Made by a program: the position numbers and the translations under genes | Assembly: GCF_042663885.1 (NCBI RefSeq) | Contig: NZ_JBHSXV010000001.1 | DNA from: Aquipuribacter hungaricus | Lineage (GTDB): Bacteria > Actinomycetota > Actinomycetes > Actinomycetales > JBBAYJ01 | DNA: 64,000 bases | Strand: one strand, 5' to 3' | The notes under the pieces: model-generated | What the model saw: the letters and a program-made list of their open reading frames with translations, nothing else | The model's database searches: none | Told to the model about the DNA's origin: nothing | Shown here: positions 23,554 through 30,557 of the stretch, in pieces | Layout of the letters: every line of letters starts with the position of its first letter | Position numbering within the stretch: the stretch's first letter is position 1

Positions 23554-24852
23554 TCAGGCACGCTCCTGGCGCGGGTAGACCACCCGCTGGACCACGAGCA
23601 GGACGGTGGCCGCGAGCGGGATCGCCACGAGCGCGCCGATGAGGCCGAGCAGCGAGCCCCCGAGCAGCGCGGCCACGACCGCGAGCGTGCTCGGCACCGC
23701 CACCGTCCGGGACATGATCCGCGGCAGGATCACGTAGTTCTCGACCTGCTGGTAGACGAGGAACCAGACGGCGAGCGCGATCCCGTCGCTCCCCTCGCCG
23801 AGGGCCGCGACGGTGCAGGCGAGGACGGCGCCGATGGTGGCGCCGACGAGCGGGATGAGCCCGCAGACACCGACGGCGAAGGCGAGCGCGACGGAGTACC
23901 GGACCTCGAGCACGGTCATGACGAGGAACGCGAGCACGCCGTTGAGCGAGGCCACGCCGAGCTGGCCGAGGACGTAGCCGCCCACCCGGCGCTGCGCCTC
24001 GTCGCCGATCTCGCGCCAGCGCTCGCGGCTGCTGCTGGGCACCAGCCGGTAGGCCCCGGAGGTGATGCTGCGCAGGGAGGCCAGGAAGTACAGGGTGAGG
24101 ACCAGGACGAGCAGCACCGAGAACACCCCGGTGACCACGGCGCGCCCGGCGCCCAGCACCCCGCCGAAGAGAGCGTCGATGGTCGAGCTGGAAGACAGCC
24201 GGTTCTCCACCTCGGTGTTGATGCGCTCGAAGATGCCGAAGCGGGTGTCCAGGGTCTGCGCCAGGTCGGTCTGCTCGAGCCGGCGGACGTAGATCGGCGT
24301 CACCCGCAGCAGCTGGCTGGACTCCGACAGCACGAGCGGTGCCACCGAGGCGACGAACCCGCCGACGAGGACCACGAGCAGGCCGAACGTCACCGCGACC
24401 GCCGCGCCCCGCCGGAGCCCGTGCCGCTGCAGCCAGGTGACGAACGGGTCCAGGCTGAGCGCGAGGAAGAGCGCCGCGAAGACCAGGGTGACGATCTGCC
24501 CCGCCTGCACGACGGCCTGCACGAGCCCGACGGCGAGCAGCACGCCCATCGCGCCGGTGAACCCGATGGCGAACGGGGACAGGTGGCGCCCGCCGGAGGA
24601 GACGGTGACGACCGGTGCCGTGCGGGTGCCCTCCGCGGGAGCCGATGGGCCGGTGGTCGGCTCGTCCGCCCCGGCGGCCGTGACCGGGTCGACGTCCCGA
24701 TCAGGGCCGTCGGGTCCGTCGGGTCCGACGGTCGCAGCCGGTCCGGTCGGGCGGTCGGGCACGGCCGGAGGCTCCCGCGTCGCGGCGGTCGCCGGCCGCG
24801 GGCCCTCGGCGGCGGGCTCGGGTCCCGGGCCGGTGGTGGTCCGCGTGCTCAC
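23554..24852 (-). CDS. AI-2E family transporter (UPF0118)
   Basis: A 432-residue permease. The first ~90 residues are Pro/Ala/Thr/Asp-rich and cytoplasmic, an unusual extension for the family; the rest has about eight membrane segments with the AI-2E/UPF0118 pattern, including FAALFLALSLDPFVTWLQRHGLRRG (LDPFVTWL) and, near the C-terminus, YQQVENYVILPRIMSRTV (VENYVILPRI), and then a final GLIGALVAIPLAA. Members export or import small hydrophilic molecules, some Na+/H+ antiport; the AI-2 link is only historical. GTG 24852 follows TACCGT by six bases. Confidence 0.9.
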   Translation of the reverse strand: MSTRTTTGPGPEPAAEGPRPATAATREPPAVPDRPTGPAATVGPDGPDGPDRDVDPVTAAGADEPTTGPSAPAEGTRTAPVVTVSSGGRHLSPFAIGFTGAMGVLLAVGLVQAVVQAGQIVTLVFAALFLALSLDPFVTWLQRHGLRRGAAVAVTFGLLVVLVGGFVASVAPLVLSESSQLLRVTPIYVRRLEQTDLAQTLDTRFGIFERINTEVENRLSSSSTIDALFGGVLGAGRAVVTGVFSVLLVLVLTLYFLASLRSITSGAYRLVPSSSRERWREIGDEAQRRVGGYVLGQLGVASLNGVLAFLVMTVLEVRYSVALAFAVGVCGLIPLVGATIGAVLACTVAALGEGSDGIALAVWFLVYQQVENYVILPRIMSRTVAVPSTLAVVAALLGGSLLGLIGALVAIPLAATVLLVVQRVVYPRQERA

Positions 24853-24894
24853 CGGGTCACGGTAGCCACGTGCCGGCCCGGGCGGGCCCGCACG

Positions 24895-26241
24895 TCAGCG
24901 GTGCTCGACGGGCTCCGGCGCGCCGTCGTGCTGCGCGGTCTGCTCGTCGTGCTCGACCAGCTCGCCGTCGACCACGTCGTCGCCGCCGGGCAGCGTCCCG
25001 TCGGTCCGGCCGTCGCCCGCGCCGCCGGTCCCGCTGCCGCCGTCGGCACCGCTGGTCGCCGCGGGCCCGCCGGTGAGCGCGCCGCGCCCGACGGCCGGGT
25101 CGATCGCCGCCGGGGCGTCGCCGCCGCCGCCGAGCAGGGTGCGCAGCTGGTTGAGGTGGCCGGTGACGGACTCCCGCTGGCGGACCAGGTCGTCGACCTC
25201 GCGCTGGACGCCCGTGCGGGTCCGCTCGGCCTCGGCGCGTGCCTCGGACAGCACGCGCTCGGCGTGCAGGCGCGCCTGGGCGAGGGCCTCGTCGGCGTTG
25301 CGGCGGGCGTTGGCGAGCAGCGCCTTGGCCTGCTCGTCCGTGCTGCGGCGGGTGACCTCGGCGGCCTCGCCGGCCTTGCGGGCGCGGTCCTCGGCGGCGG
25401 CCGCCCGGTTCTCGGCGTCCCTGACCATGGCCTGCGCGGTCTGCACCGCGGTGTCGTGCCGGTCGGCGACGTCCCGCTCGGACGCCTCGCGGGCCTGGGC
25501 GAGCTCCATCTCCAGGTCCGCCCGCAGCTGCCCGGTCTCGGCACGGACCCGCTCGAGCAGGGTCTGCGCCTCGGCCCGCATGGTGTCGGCGTCGTGCTTG
25601 GCGGCGGAGCGGACGTCGTCGGCGTCGCGCTGGGCGCCGACGCGGACCTCGGTCGCCTCGCGCTCGGCGGTGGCGCGGAGCCGGGCGACGTCACGGTCGG
25701 CACCCGAGCGGCGCTCGGCGGCGTCCTGGTCGGCGGCGGACAGGATCCGGGCGACGTGCTGCTCGGCCTCCTGCACCAGCTCGTCGGCGCGGCGCTGGGC
25801 GTCCGCGCGCAGCTGGTCGGCGTCGTCGCGGGCGGCGTCGAGGGTCTCCTGCGCCTGCCGGGACAGGGTCGCGTGGCTCTCGGCGAGCGCGTTCTCGGTG
25901 GAGGCCCGCAGCTCGGCGACCTCCAGGCGCGCCTGGGCCCGGAGCTCCTCGGCGTGCTCGGTGGCCTGGGCGACCATGTCCGACGACTGCTCCTCCGCGA
26001 GGCGGAGCAGCTGCTCGATGCGCGACCCCAGCCCGGAGTACGACGGGCGCTCGCCCTCGTGGAGCTGGCGCTGGGCCTCGGCGAGCTCGCCGGCCTGGGC
26101 GAGGGAGCGGGCGTCCAGCTCCTCCACCCGGGAGCGCGCCTCGCGCAGGGAGCGCTCGAGCTGGCCGAGGCGTGCCTCCACCTGGCCGCGGTCGTACCCG
26201 CGCATGACGACGGCGAACGGGCTGGTACTGGGGTCGCTCAC
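24895..26241 (-). CDS. Coiled-coil DivIVA-like/FilP-Scy-type cytoskeletal protein
   Basis: A 448-residue protein. Residues 8-28 (FAVVMRGYDRGQVEARLGQL) match the DivIVA-type membrane-targeting N-terminus (F.VVLRGYDR.QV). Residues 30-370 are a continuous coiled coil with 51-residue-like repeats of Ala/Glu/Arg/Asp, broken near 66-75 (GERPSYSGLGSRI) like the first break in Scy/FilP. The last ~75 residues are Gly/Asp-rich and disordered. DivIVA/FilP/Scy proteins mark poles and organise apical growth in actinobacteria. It is the only polarity-type protein visible here. GTG 26241 has GAGGAG 13 bases upstream. Confidence 0.8.
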   Translation of the reverse strand: MSDPSTSPFAVVMRGYDRGQVEARLGQLERSLREARSRVEELDARSLAQAGELAEAQRQLHEGERPSYSGLGSRIEQLLRLAEEQSSDMVAQATEHAEELRAQARLEVAELRASTENALAESHATLSRQAQETLDAARDDADQLRADAQRRADELVQEAEQHVARILSAADQDAAERRSGADRDVARLRATAEREATEVRVGAQRDADDVRSAAKHDADTMRAEAQTLLERVRAETGQLRADLEMELAQAREASERDVADRHDTAVQTAQAMVRDAENRAAAAEDRARKAGEAAEVTRRSTDEQAKALLANARRNADEALAQARLHAERVLSEARAEAERTRTGVQREVDDLVRQRESVTGHLNQLRTLLGGGGDAPAAIDPAVGRGALTGGPAATSGADGGSGTGGAGDGRTDGTLPGGDDVVDGELVEHDEQTAQHDGAPEPVEHR

Positions 26242-26283
26242 AGGCGGGGCTCCTCGTCGGTGGTGCCGGGGTCTGTCCCGAGA

Positions 26284-26874
26284 CTAGACGCCGACGTCCG
26301 TGCCGTCCGGTGCTCGCGCAGGCTGCACGAGCTCCACGAGGACGCCGCCGCAGTCCTTGGGGTGGGCGAACACGACCAGGCTGCCCGCGGTGCCGCGCCG
26401 CGGCTCCTCCGACAGCACCCGGACCCCGTGCGCCCGCAGGTGCGCCGCGGCCGCGACCACGTCCTGCACCCGGTAGGCCAGTTGCTGCAGGCCGGGGCCG
26501 GACCTGGTGAGGAAGCGGGCGAGCGTCGAGCCCGGGTCGGTCGGGGCGAGCAGCTGCACCTGGGCGGCGCCGGGCGGCGAGCCGGGCGCGGCGAGCATGG
26601 CCTCCTCGACCTGCTGCTCGTCGTTGGTCTCGCGGTGGACGACCACGAGGCCCAGCACCCGGGTGTGCCACTCCACCGCGGCCTCGAGGTCGGGCACGGC
26701 GACGCCGACGTGGTCCACGCCCAGCAGCCCGGGCATCCCCGCGAGCGGGCCCGCGGGGTCGCCGGCCACCAGGTCCGCGGTGGGGTCTGCGGTGAGGTCG
26801 GGGGCAGCGGCCGGGGTGGCCTCCGGGGCGGCGTCGGCGGGCGCGGCGGCCCCGGCGGGCGGGCGGGCGGTCAC
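26284..26874 (-). CDS. mce: Methylmalonyl-CoA epimerase
   Basis: A 196-residue VOC-fold protein whose catalytic part begins at residue 52 (GVDHVGVAVPDLEAAVEWH). LGLVVVHRETNDEQQVEEAML, LQQLAYRVQDV and the late HPKDCGGVLVELVQP are the known pattern of methylmalonyl-CoA epimerases, with metal-ligand His in VDHVG, Gln in QQLAY and Glu in VELVQ. The enzyme interconverts R- and S-methylmalonyl-CoA. GTG 26874 follows TACCGT by six bases; starting at ATG 26736 would drop a 46-residue Ala/Pro-rich extension. Divergent from the thiolase gene with overlapping promoters, so likely one acyl-CoA regulon. Confidence 0.9.
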   Translation of the reverse strand: MTARPPAGAAAPADAAPEATPAAAPDLTADPTADLVAGDPAGPLAGMPGLLGVDHVGVAVPDLEAAVEWHTRVLGLVVVHRETNDEQQVEEAMLAAPGSPPGAAQVQLLAPTDPGSTLARFLTRSGPGLQQLAYRVQDVVAAAAHLRAHGVRVLSEEPRRGTAGSLVVFAHPKDCGGVLVELVQPARAPDGTDVGV

Positions 26875-26880
26875 CCGCCC

Positions 26881-26918
26881 ACGGTACGGCGGGCCGCGGC
26901 CGCCCCGGGGGTTAGCGT
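26881..26918. promoter_or_regulatory. Divergent leaderless promoters of mce and thiolase
   Basis: TACCGT (minus strand, 26886-26881) ends seven bases before the mce GTG, and TAGCGT (26913-26918) ends eight bases before the thiolase ATG. Only 26 bases separate the two -10 boxes, so RNA polymerases would compete for the same DNA. Confidence 0.65.
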
Positions 26919-26925
26919 TCTCGCC

Positions 26926-28185
26926 ATGGTCTCCGTCATCGTCGCCGGTGCCCGCACGCCCATGGGGCGGCTGCAGGGCTCGCTGTCCACCCTGACCGCC
27001 CCGCAGCTGGCCGGGGTCGCCATCCGCGCCGCGCTCGAGCGGTCAGGCTTCGCCCCCGGGGAGGTCGACCAGGCGCTCGTCGGCCAGGTCCTCCAGGCCG
27101 GCGTCGGGCAGTCCCCGGCCCGCCAGGCCGCCGTGGCCGGCGGCCTGCCGATGTCCGTCCCCGCCACGGCCATCAACAAGGTGTGCCTGTCCGGGCTCAA
27201 CGCGGTCGCCATGGCGGACGCGCTCATCACCGCCGGGATGGCCGACGTGGTCGTCGCCGCCGGCACCGAGTCGATGTCCGCCGCGCCCCACCTGCTCCCC
27301 GGCAGCCGGAGCGGCCACATGTACGGCGACGTCGCGCTGCTGGACCACATGGCCCACGACGGCCTGCGCGACACCTTCACGAGCCAGCCGATGGGCACGC
27401 TGACCGACGACGCCAACGACCCGGCCGACCCCACCGGCACGGCAGGGCCTCCCGGCGGCGAGCCCGGGACGGCCACCGCCGCCCGGTGGAGCTTCACGCG
27501 GGAGGAGCAGGACGCGTTCGCCGCCCGCTCGCACCGCCTCGCCGCGGCCGCGTGGGAGAGCGGGGTGTTCGCCGAGGAGGTCGTGCCCGTGCAGGTGCCG
27601 CGCCGCAAGGGCGAGCCGGTCACCGTCGACCGCGACGAGGGCATCCGGCCGGGCACCACGGTCGAGACGCTGGGAGGGCTCCGGCCGGCGTTCCGCCCCG
27701 ACGGCACCATCACGGCCGGGTCCTCGTCGCCGATCTCCGACGGGGCCGCCGCGGTGGTCGTGGCCCGCAAGGACCTCGTCGAGTCCCGGGGCCTGCCGTG
27801 GCTGGCAGAGGTCGGTGCCGCGGGGACCGTGGCCGGCCCGGACTCCACGCTGCAGACCCAGCCGTCCGCCGCCGTCCGCGAGGCGTGCCGGCGGGAGGGC
27901 ATCGACCCCGCCGGCCTGGACCGCTACGAGATCAACGAGGCCTTCGCCGTCGTCGGCCTCGCCTCCGCCGCCGACCTGGGCCTCACCCCGGAGCAGGTCG
28001 AGGAGCGGGTCAACGTCCACGGCGGCGCCATCGCGCTCGGGCACCCGATCGGGATGTCCGGCACCCGGCTCGCCCTCACCCTCGCCCTCGAGCTGCGCCG
28101 GCTGGGCGGCGGCACCGGGGTCGCCGCGCTGTGCGGCGGCGGCGGCCAGGGCGAGGCGCTGCTGCTGCGGGTCCCCCGCGCGTGA
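26926..28185 (+). CDS. Acetyl-CoA C-acetyltransferase (thiolase)
   Basis: A 419-residue thiolase. Cys87 (NKVCLSGLNAV) is the acyl-accepting nucleophile; NEAFAV and GGAIALGHPIGMSG carry the Asn/His pair, and CGGGGQGEA the second Cys. Length is about 25 residues above the usual 395 because of a Pro/Gly/Asp-rich insertion between GTLTDDAN and ARWSFTREEQDAFA, in the loop that normally reads MGxTAE, so the covering loop is longer than usual. It condenses two acetyl-CoA or cleaves acetoacetyl-CoA. ATG 26926 follows TAGCGT by seven bases. MeaB follows 46 bases later. Confidence 0.92.
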   Translation: MVSVIVAGARTPMGRLQGSLSTLTAPQLAGVAIRAALERSGFAPGEVDQALVGQVLQAGVGQSPARQAAVAGGLPMSVPATAINKVCLSGLNAVAMADALITAGMADVVVAAGTESMSAAPHLLPGSRSGHMYGDVALLDHMAHDGLRDTFTSQPMGTLTDDANDPADPTGTAGPPGGEPGTATAARWSFTREEQDAFAARSHRLAAAAWESGVFAEEVVPVQVPRRKGEPVTVDRDEGIRPGTTVETLGGLRPAFRPDGTITAGSSSPISDGAAAVVVARKDLVESRGLPWLAEVGAAGTVAGPDSTLQTQPSAAVREACRREGIDPAGLDRYEINEAFAVVGLASAADLGLTPEQVEERVNVHGGAIALGHPIGMSGTRLALTLALELRRLGGGTGVAALCGGGGQGEALLLRVPRA

Positions 28186-28231
28186 GCCCCTGCAGGCTCG
28201 TGCGGTCGGCGCCCGCCCGGCCCCGGCCGGC

Positions 28232-29212
28232 GTGAGGGGCGCCCGGCAGCGTCGCCGGCTCGACGTCGCCGCCGAGCTGGCCGCGGCCCGCGACGGGTCG
28301 CACCGGGCGGTCGGGCGGCTGGTGTCGGTGGTCTCCGACGGCGGGCCGCAGCTGCGCGAGGTGGCCGCGGCGCTGGCCGACGGCACGGCCGGCTCGGCGT
28401 GGGTCGTGGGCCTGACCGGCTCGCCCGGGGTGGGGAAGTCGACGACCGTCTCCGCGCTGGTCACGGAGCTGCGCCGGCGGGGCCGGCGGGTGGGCGTGCT
28501 CGCGGTCGACCCGTCCTCGCCGTTCTCGGGCGGCGCGCTGCTCGGTGACCGGGTGCGGATGGGCGGGCACGCCCTCGACGAGGGGGTGTACGTCCGGTCG
28601 ATGGCCTCCCGGGGGCACCTGGGCGGGCTGGCCGCGACCACGCCGCAGGCGGTCCGTGTGCTCGAGGCCGCCGGGGTGGACGTGGTCGTCGTCGAGACCG
28701 TCGGCGTGGGCCAGAGCGAGGTCGAGGTGGCCGCGCTCGCCGACACGACGGTCGTGCTGCTCGCGCCCGGCATGGGGGACGGCGTGCAGGCCGCCAAGGC
28801 CGGCATCCTCGAGGTCGGCGACGTGCTGTGCGTCAACAAGGCCGACCGGGACGGCGCGGACGCCACCGTCCGCGAGCTGCGCCAGTCGGTCGCGCTCGGC
28901 GCCGACGGCCGGGAGCCGGGGGACTGGCGGCCCGCCGTCGTCCGCACGGTGGCCTCCGCCGGTGACGTCACCGAGCTCGTCGACGCCCTGGACGCCCACC
29001 GGACCTGGGCCCAGGAGCACGGCCGCGCCGAGGACCTGCGCCGGCGCCGCGCCGCCGGAGAGGTGCGCGCGCTGGCGCTGGCACGGCTCACGGCCGCCTT
29101 CGGGCGCCTGGGCGGCGGCGGCCTGCTCGACGAGGTCGCCGCCGAGGTGGCCGCCGGGCGGCTCGACCCGTTCAGCGGGGCCGACCGGCTCGTCGCCTCC
29201 GTCGAGGGCTGA
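28232..29212 (+). CDS. meaB: MeaB-type GTPase, chaperone of B12-dependent acyl-CoA mutase
   Basis: A 326-residue G3E-family GTPase. Walker A is GLTGSPGVGKSTT (61-73), the metal-binding VLAVDPSSPFSGGALLGDR follows, then RSMASRGHLGG, VETVGVGQSEV (G3-type) and NKAD (G4). These are diagnostic for MeaB/ArgK, which loads adenosylcobalamin into methylmalonyl- or isobutyryl-CoA mutase and ejects damaged cofactor. The start is GTG 28232; no ribosome site or leaderless hexamer is evident and no better start exists. It lies between the thiolase gene and a mutase gene 3.7 kb away. Confidence 0.93.
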   Translation: MRGARQRRRLDVAAELAAARDGSHRAVGRLVSVVSDGGPQLREVAAALADGTAGSAWVVGLTGSPGVGKSTTVSALVTELRRRGRRVGVLAVDPSSPFSGGALLGDRVRMGGHALDEGVYVRSMASRGHLGGLAATTPQAVRVLEAAGVDVVVVETVGVGQSEVEVAALADTTVVLLAPGMGDGVQAAKAGILEVGDVLCVNKADRDGADATVRELRQSVALGADGREPGDWRPAVVRTVASAGDVTELVDALDAHRTWAQEHGRAEDLRRRRAAGEVRALALARLTAAFGRLGGGGLLDEVAAEVAAGRLDPFSGADRLVASVEG

Positions 29213-29284
29213 CCCCCGGGGGCCTGGTCGCCGGGCGGTCCGCCGGTGCGGGCCGGCGGGAGGCCGCGGTCTACCGTGGCGGCC

Positions 29285-29596
29285 GTGCTGGTCGCCTTCT
29301 CCCTGGCCCCGTCCACCTCCGGCGAGGACGGCTCGGTCTCCGACGCCGTCGCCGAGGTCGTCGCCCTCGTGCGCGCCTCGGGGCTGCCCCACCGGACCGA
29401 CGCCATGTTCACGACCATCGAGGGCAGCTGGGCGGAGTGCACCGAGCTCGTCGGGCTGTGCATCGACGTGCTCACGGCCCGGGCGCCGCGGGTCTCGCTG
29501 GTGCTCAAGGCCGACGTCCGCCCGGGCCGCACCGGCGAGCTCACCGCCAAGCTGGACCGCCTCGAGGAGGCCGTCGAGCGCCTCGACCGGGGCTGA
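29285..29596 (+). CDS. Thiamine-binding protein, MTH1187/YkoF family
   Basis: A 103-residue ferredoxin-like-fold protein: VAFSLAPSTSGEDGSVSDAVAEVVALV, TDAMFTTIEGSWAECTELV and LVLKADVRPGRTG (quoted in part) fit the MTH1187/YkoF small family, which binds thiamine or its hydroxymethylpyrimidine part. The function is probably sequestration or sensing, not catalysis. GTG 29285 follows TACCGT by seven bases. It is isolated from any thiamine biosynthetic gene here. Confidence 0.82.
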   Translation: MLVAFSLAPSTSGEDGSVSDAVAEVVALVRASGLPHRTDAMFTTIEGSWAECTELVGLCIDVLTARAPRVSLVLKADVRPGRTGELTAKLDRLEEAVERLDRG

Positions 29597-29657
29597 GCGC
29601 CGGCCCCGGGACGCAGGGCCCGGTGCGCGGGCCCGCGCCGCGGGGCAGGATGCCCCG

Positions 29658-30518
29658 ATGACGGCCCCCGACCCGACGTCCGCGCCCACCGCACCCGGCG
29701 ACGCCCGGCGGGGGGACGGAGGCACCGGCGGGCGTGCCGACCACGGCACCGCGGACGTGGTCCGGGCGGTCGCGGTCGTCGTCGCCGCCGTGGCGCAGGT
29801 CGTCTGCAGCCCGCTCGGCGCGGCCCTGCCCGGGGCCCGCAGCGTCGCCGACGTGTCCGACGCCTACACGACCGTCATCACCCCGGCCGGGTACGCCTTC
29901 GCCATCTGGGGGCTGATCTTCCTCGGCTGCCTCGCCTGGGCGGTCTACCAGGCGCTGCCGTCGCAGCTGGGCCGGAGCGTGCACCGTCGCGCGGGCTGGC
30001 CCCTCGCCGTCGCGTTCGCCGCGAACGCCGCGTGGGAGACGGTGTTCCCGCGGGACGGCACCTGGGTGCTCGTCGCGCAGGGGCTCATCGTCGTCGCCGT
30101 GGCCGCGTCGGCCACGGCGCTCGGCCGGCTCCAGGACCCCGAGCCGCAGGGCCTCGCGCGGCTGCTGCCCTCCGCCGTGGCGGCGCTGCTGCTGGGCTGG
30201 GTGACCATCGCCACCGTCGCCAACGTCGGCATCACCGGGGTGTACCTGGGCGCCCCCGCCCAGGGCGGCCTCGCCGAGGGCGCCGGCATCGTCGCGCTGC
30301 TCGCCGCCGCGGCCGTGGTCCTCGACGTGACCCTGCGGCTGCGGACCTCGGCCGGCCCGTTCGCCCTGGCCGCCGGCTGGGGCCTGCTCGCGGTCGCCCG
30401 CCACGACCCGCCCTTCGCGGTCGGCATCGCGGCGTGGGTCGCCGTCGCCGTGGTGGTCGCCGGCCTCGGCGTGCAGGTGTGGCGGACCCGGCGCCCGGTG
30501 CGGGTGCTGGTCGGCTGA
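29658..30518 (+). CDS. TspO/MBR-like membrane protein
   Basis: A 286-residue protein. After a 30-residue disordered N-terminus it has about seven to eight hydrophobic segments. TPAGYAFAIWGLIFLGCLAWAVYQ (key part AFAIWGLIF) and FAANAAWETVF match TspO/MBR tryptophan-rich sensory proteins, and WVTIATVANVGIT follows. It is longer than canonical 160-residue TspO, so it belongs to the extended actinobacterial group; TspO binds porphyrins or tetrapyrroles. ATG 29658 follows CAGGAT by six bases. Function is inferred. Confidence 0.7.
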   Translation: MTAPDPTSAPTAPGDARRGDGGTGGRADHGTADVVRAVAVVVAAVAQVVCSPLGAALPGARSVADVSDAYTTVITPAGYAFAIWGLIFLGCLAWAVYQALPSQLGRSVHRRAGWPLAVAFAANAAWETVFPRDGTWVLVAQGLIVVAVAASATALGRLQDPEPQGLARLLPSAVAALLLGWVTIATVANVGITGVYLGAPAQGGLAEGAGIVALLAAAAVVLDVTLRLRTSAGPFALAAGWGLLAVARHDPPFAVGIAAWVAVAVVVAGLGVQVWRTRRPVRVLVG

Positions 30519-30536
30519 GGCCGGTGGCTCAGCCGA
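30511..30536. terminator. Hairpin overlapping a stop codon, between convergent genes
   Basis: TCGGCTGAG (30511-30519) pairs with CTCAGCCGA (30528-30536), a 9-bp stem with an 8-base loop. It includes the stop codon of the TspO-like gene and lies before the convergent gene at 30558. Confidence 0.55.
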
Positions 30537-30557
30537 GGTCGACCGCTCCCGGGGCGG

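Noticed and set aside
24421..26925. Long plus-strand open frame before the thiolase start
   Set aside because: Shadow of minus-strand AI-2E, coiled-coil and epimerase genes; only 26926 onward is coding on the plus strand, and the thiolase core starts exactly there.
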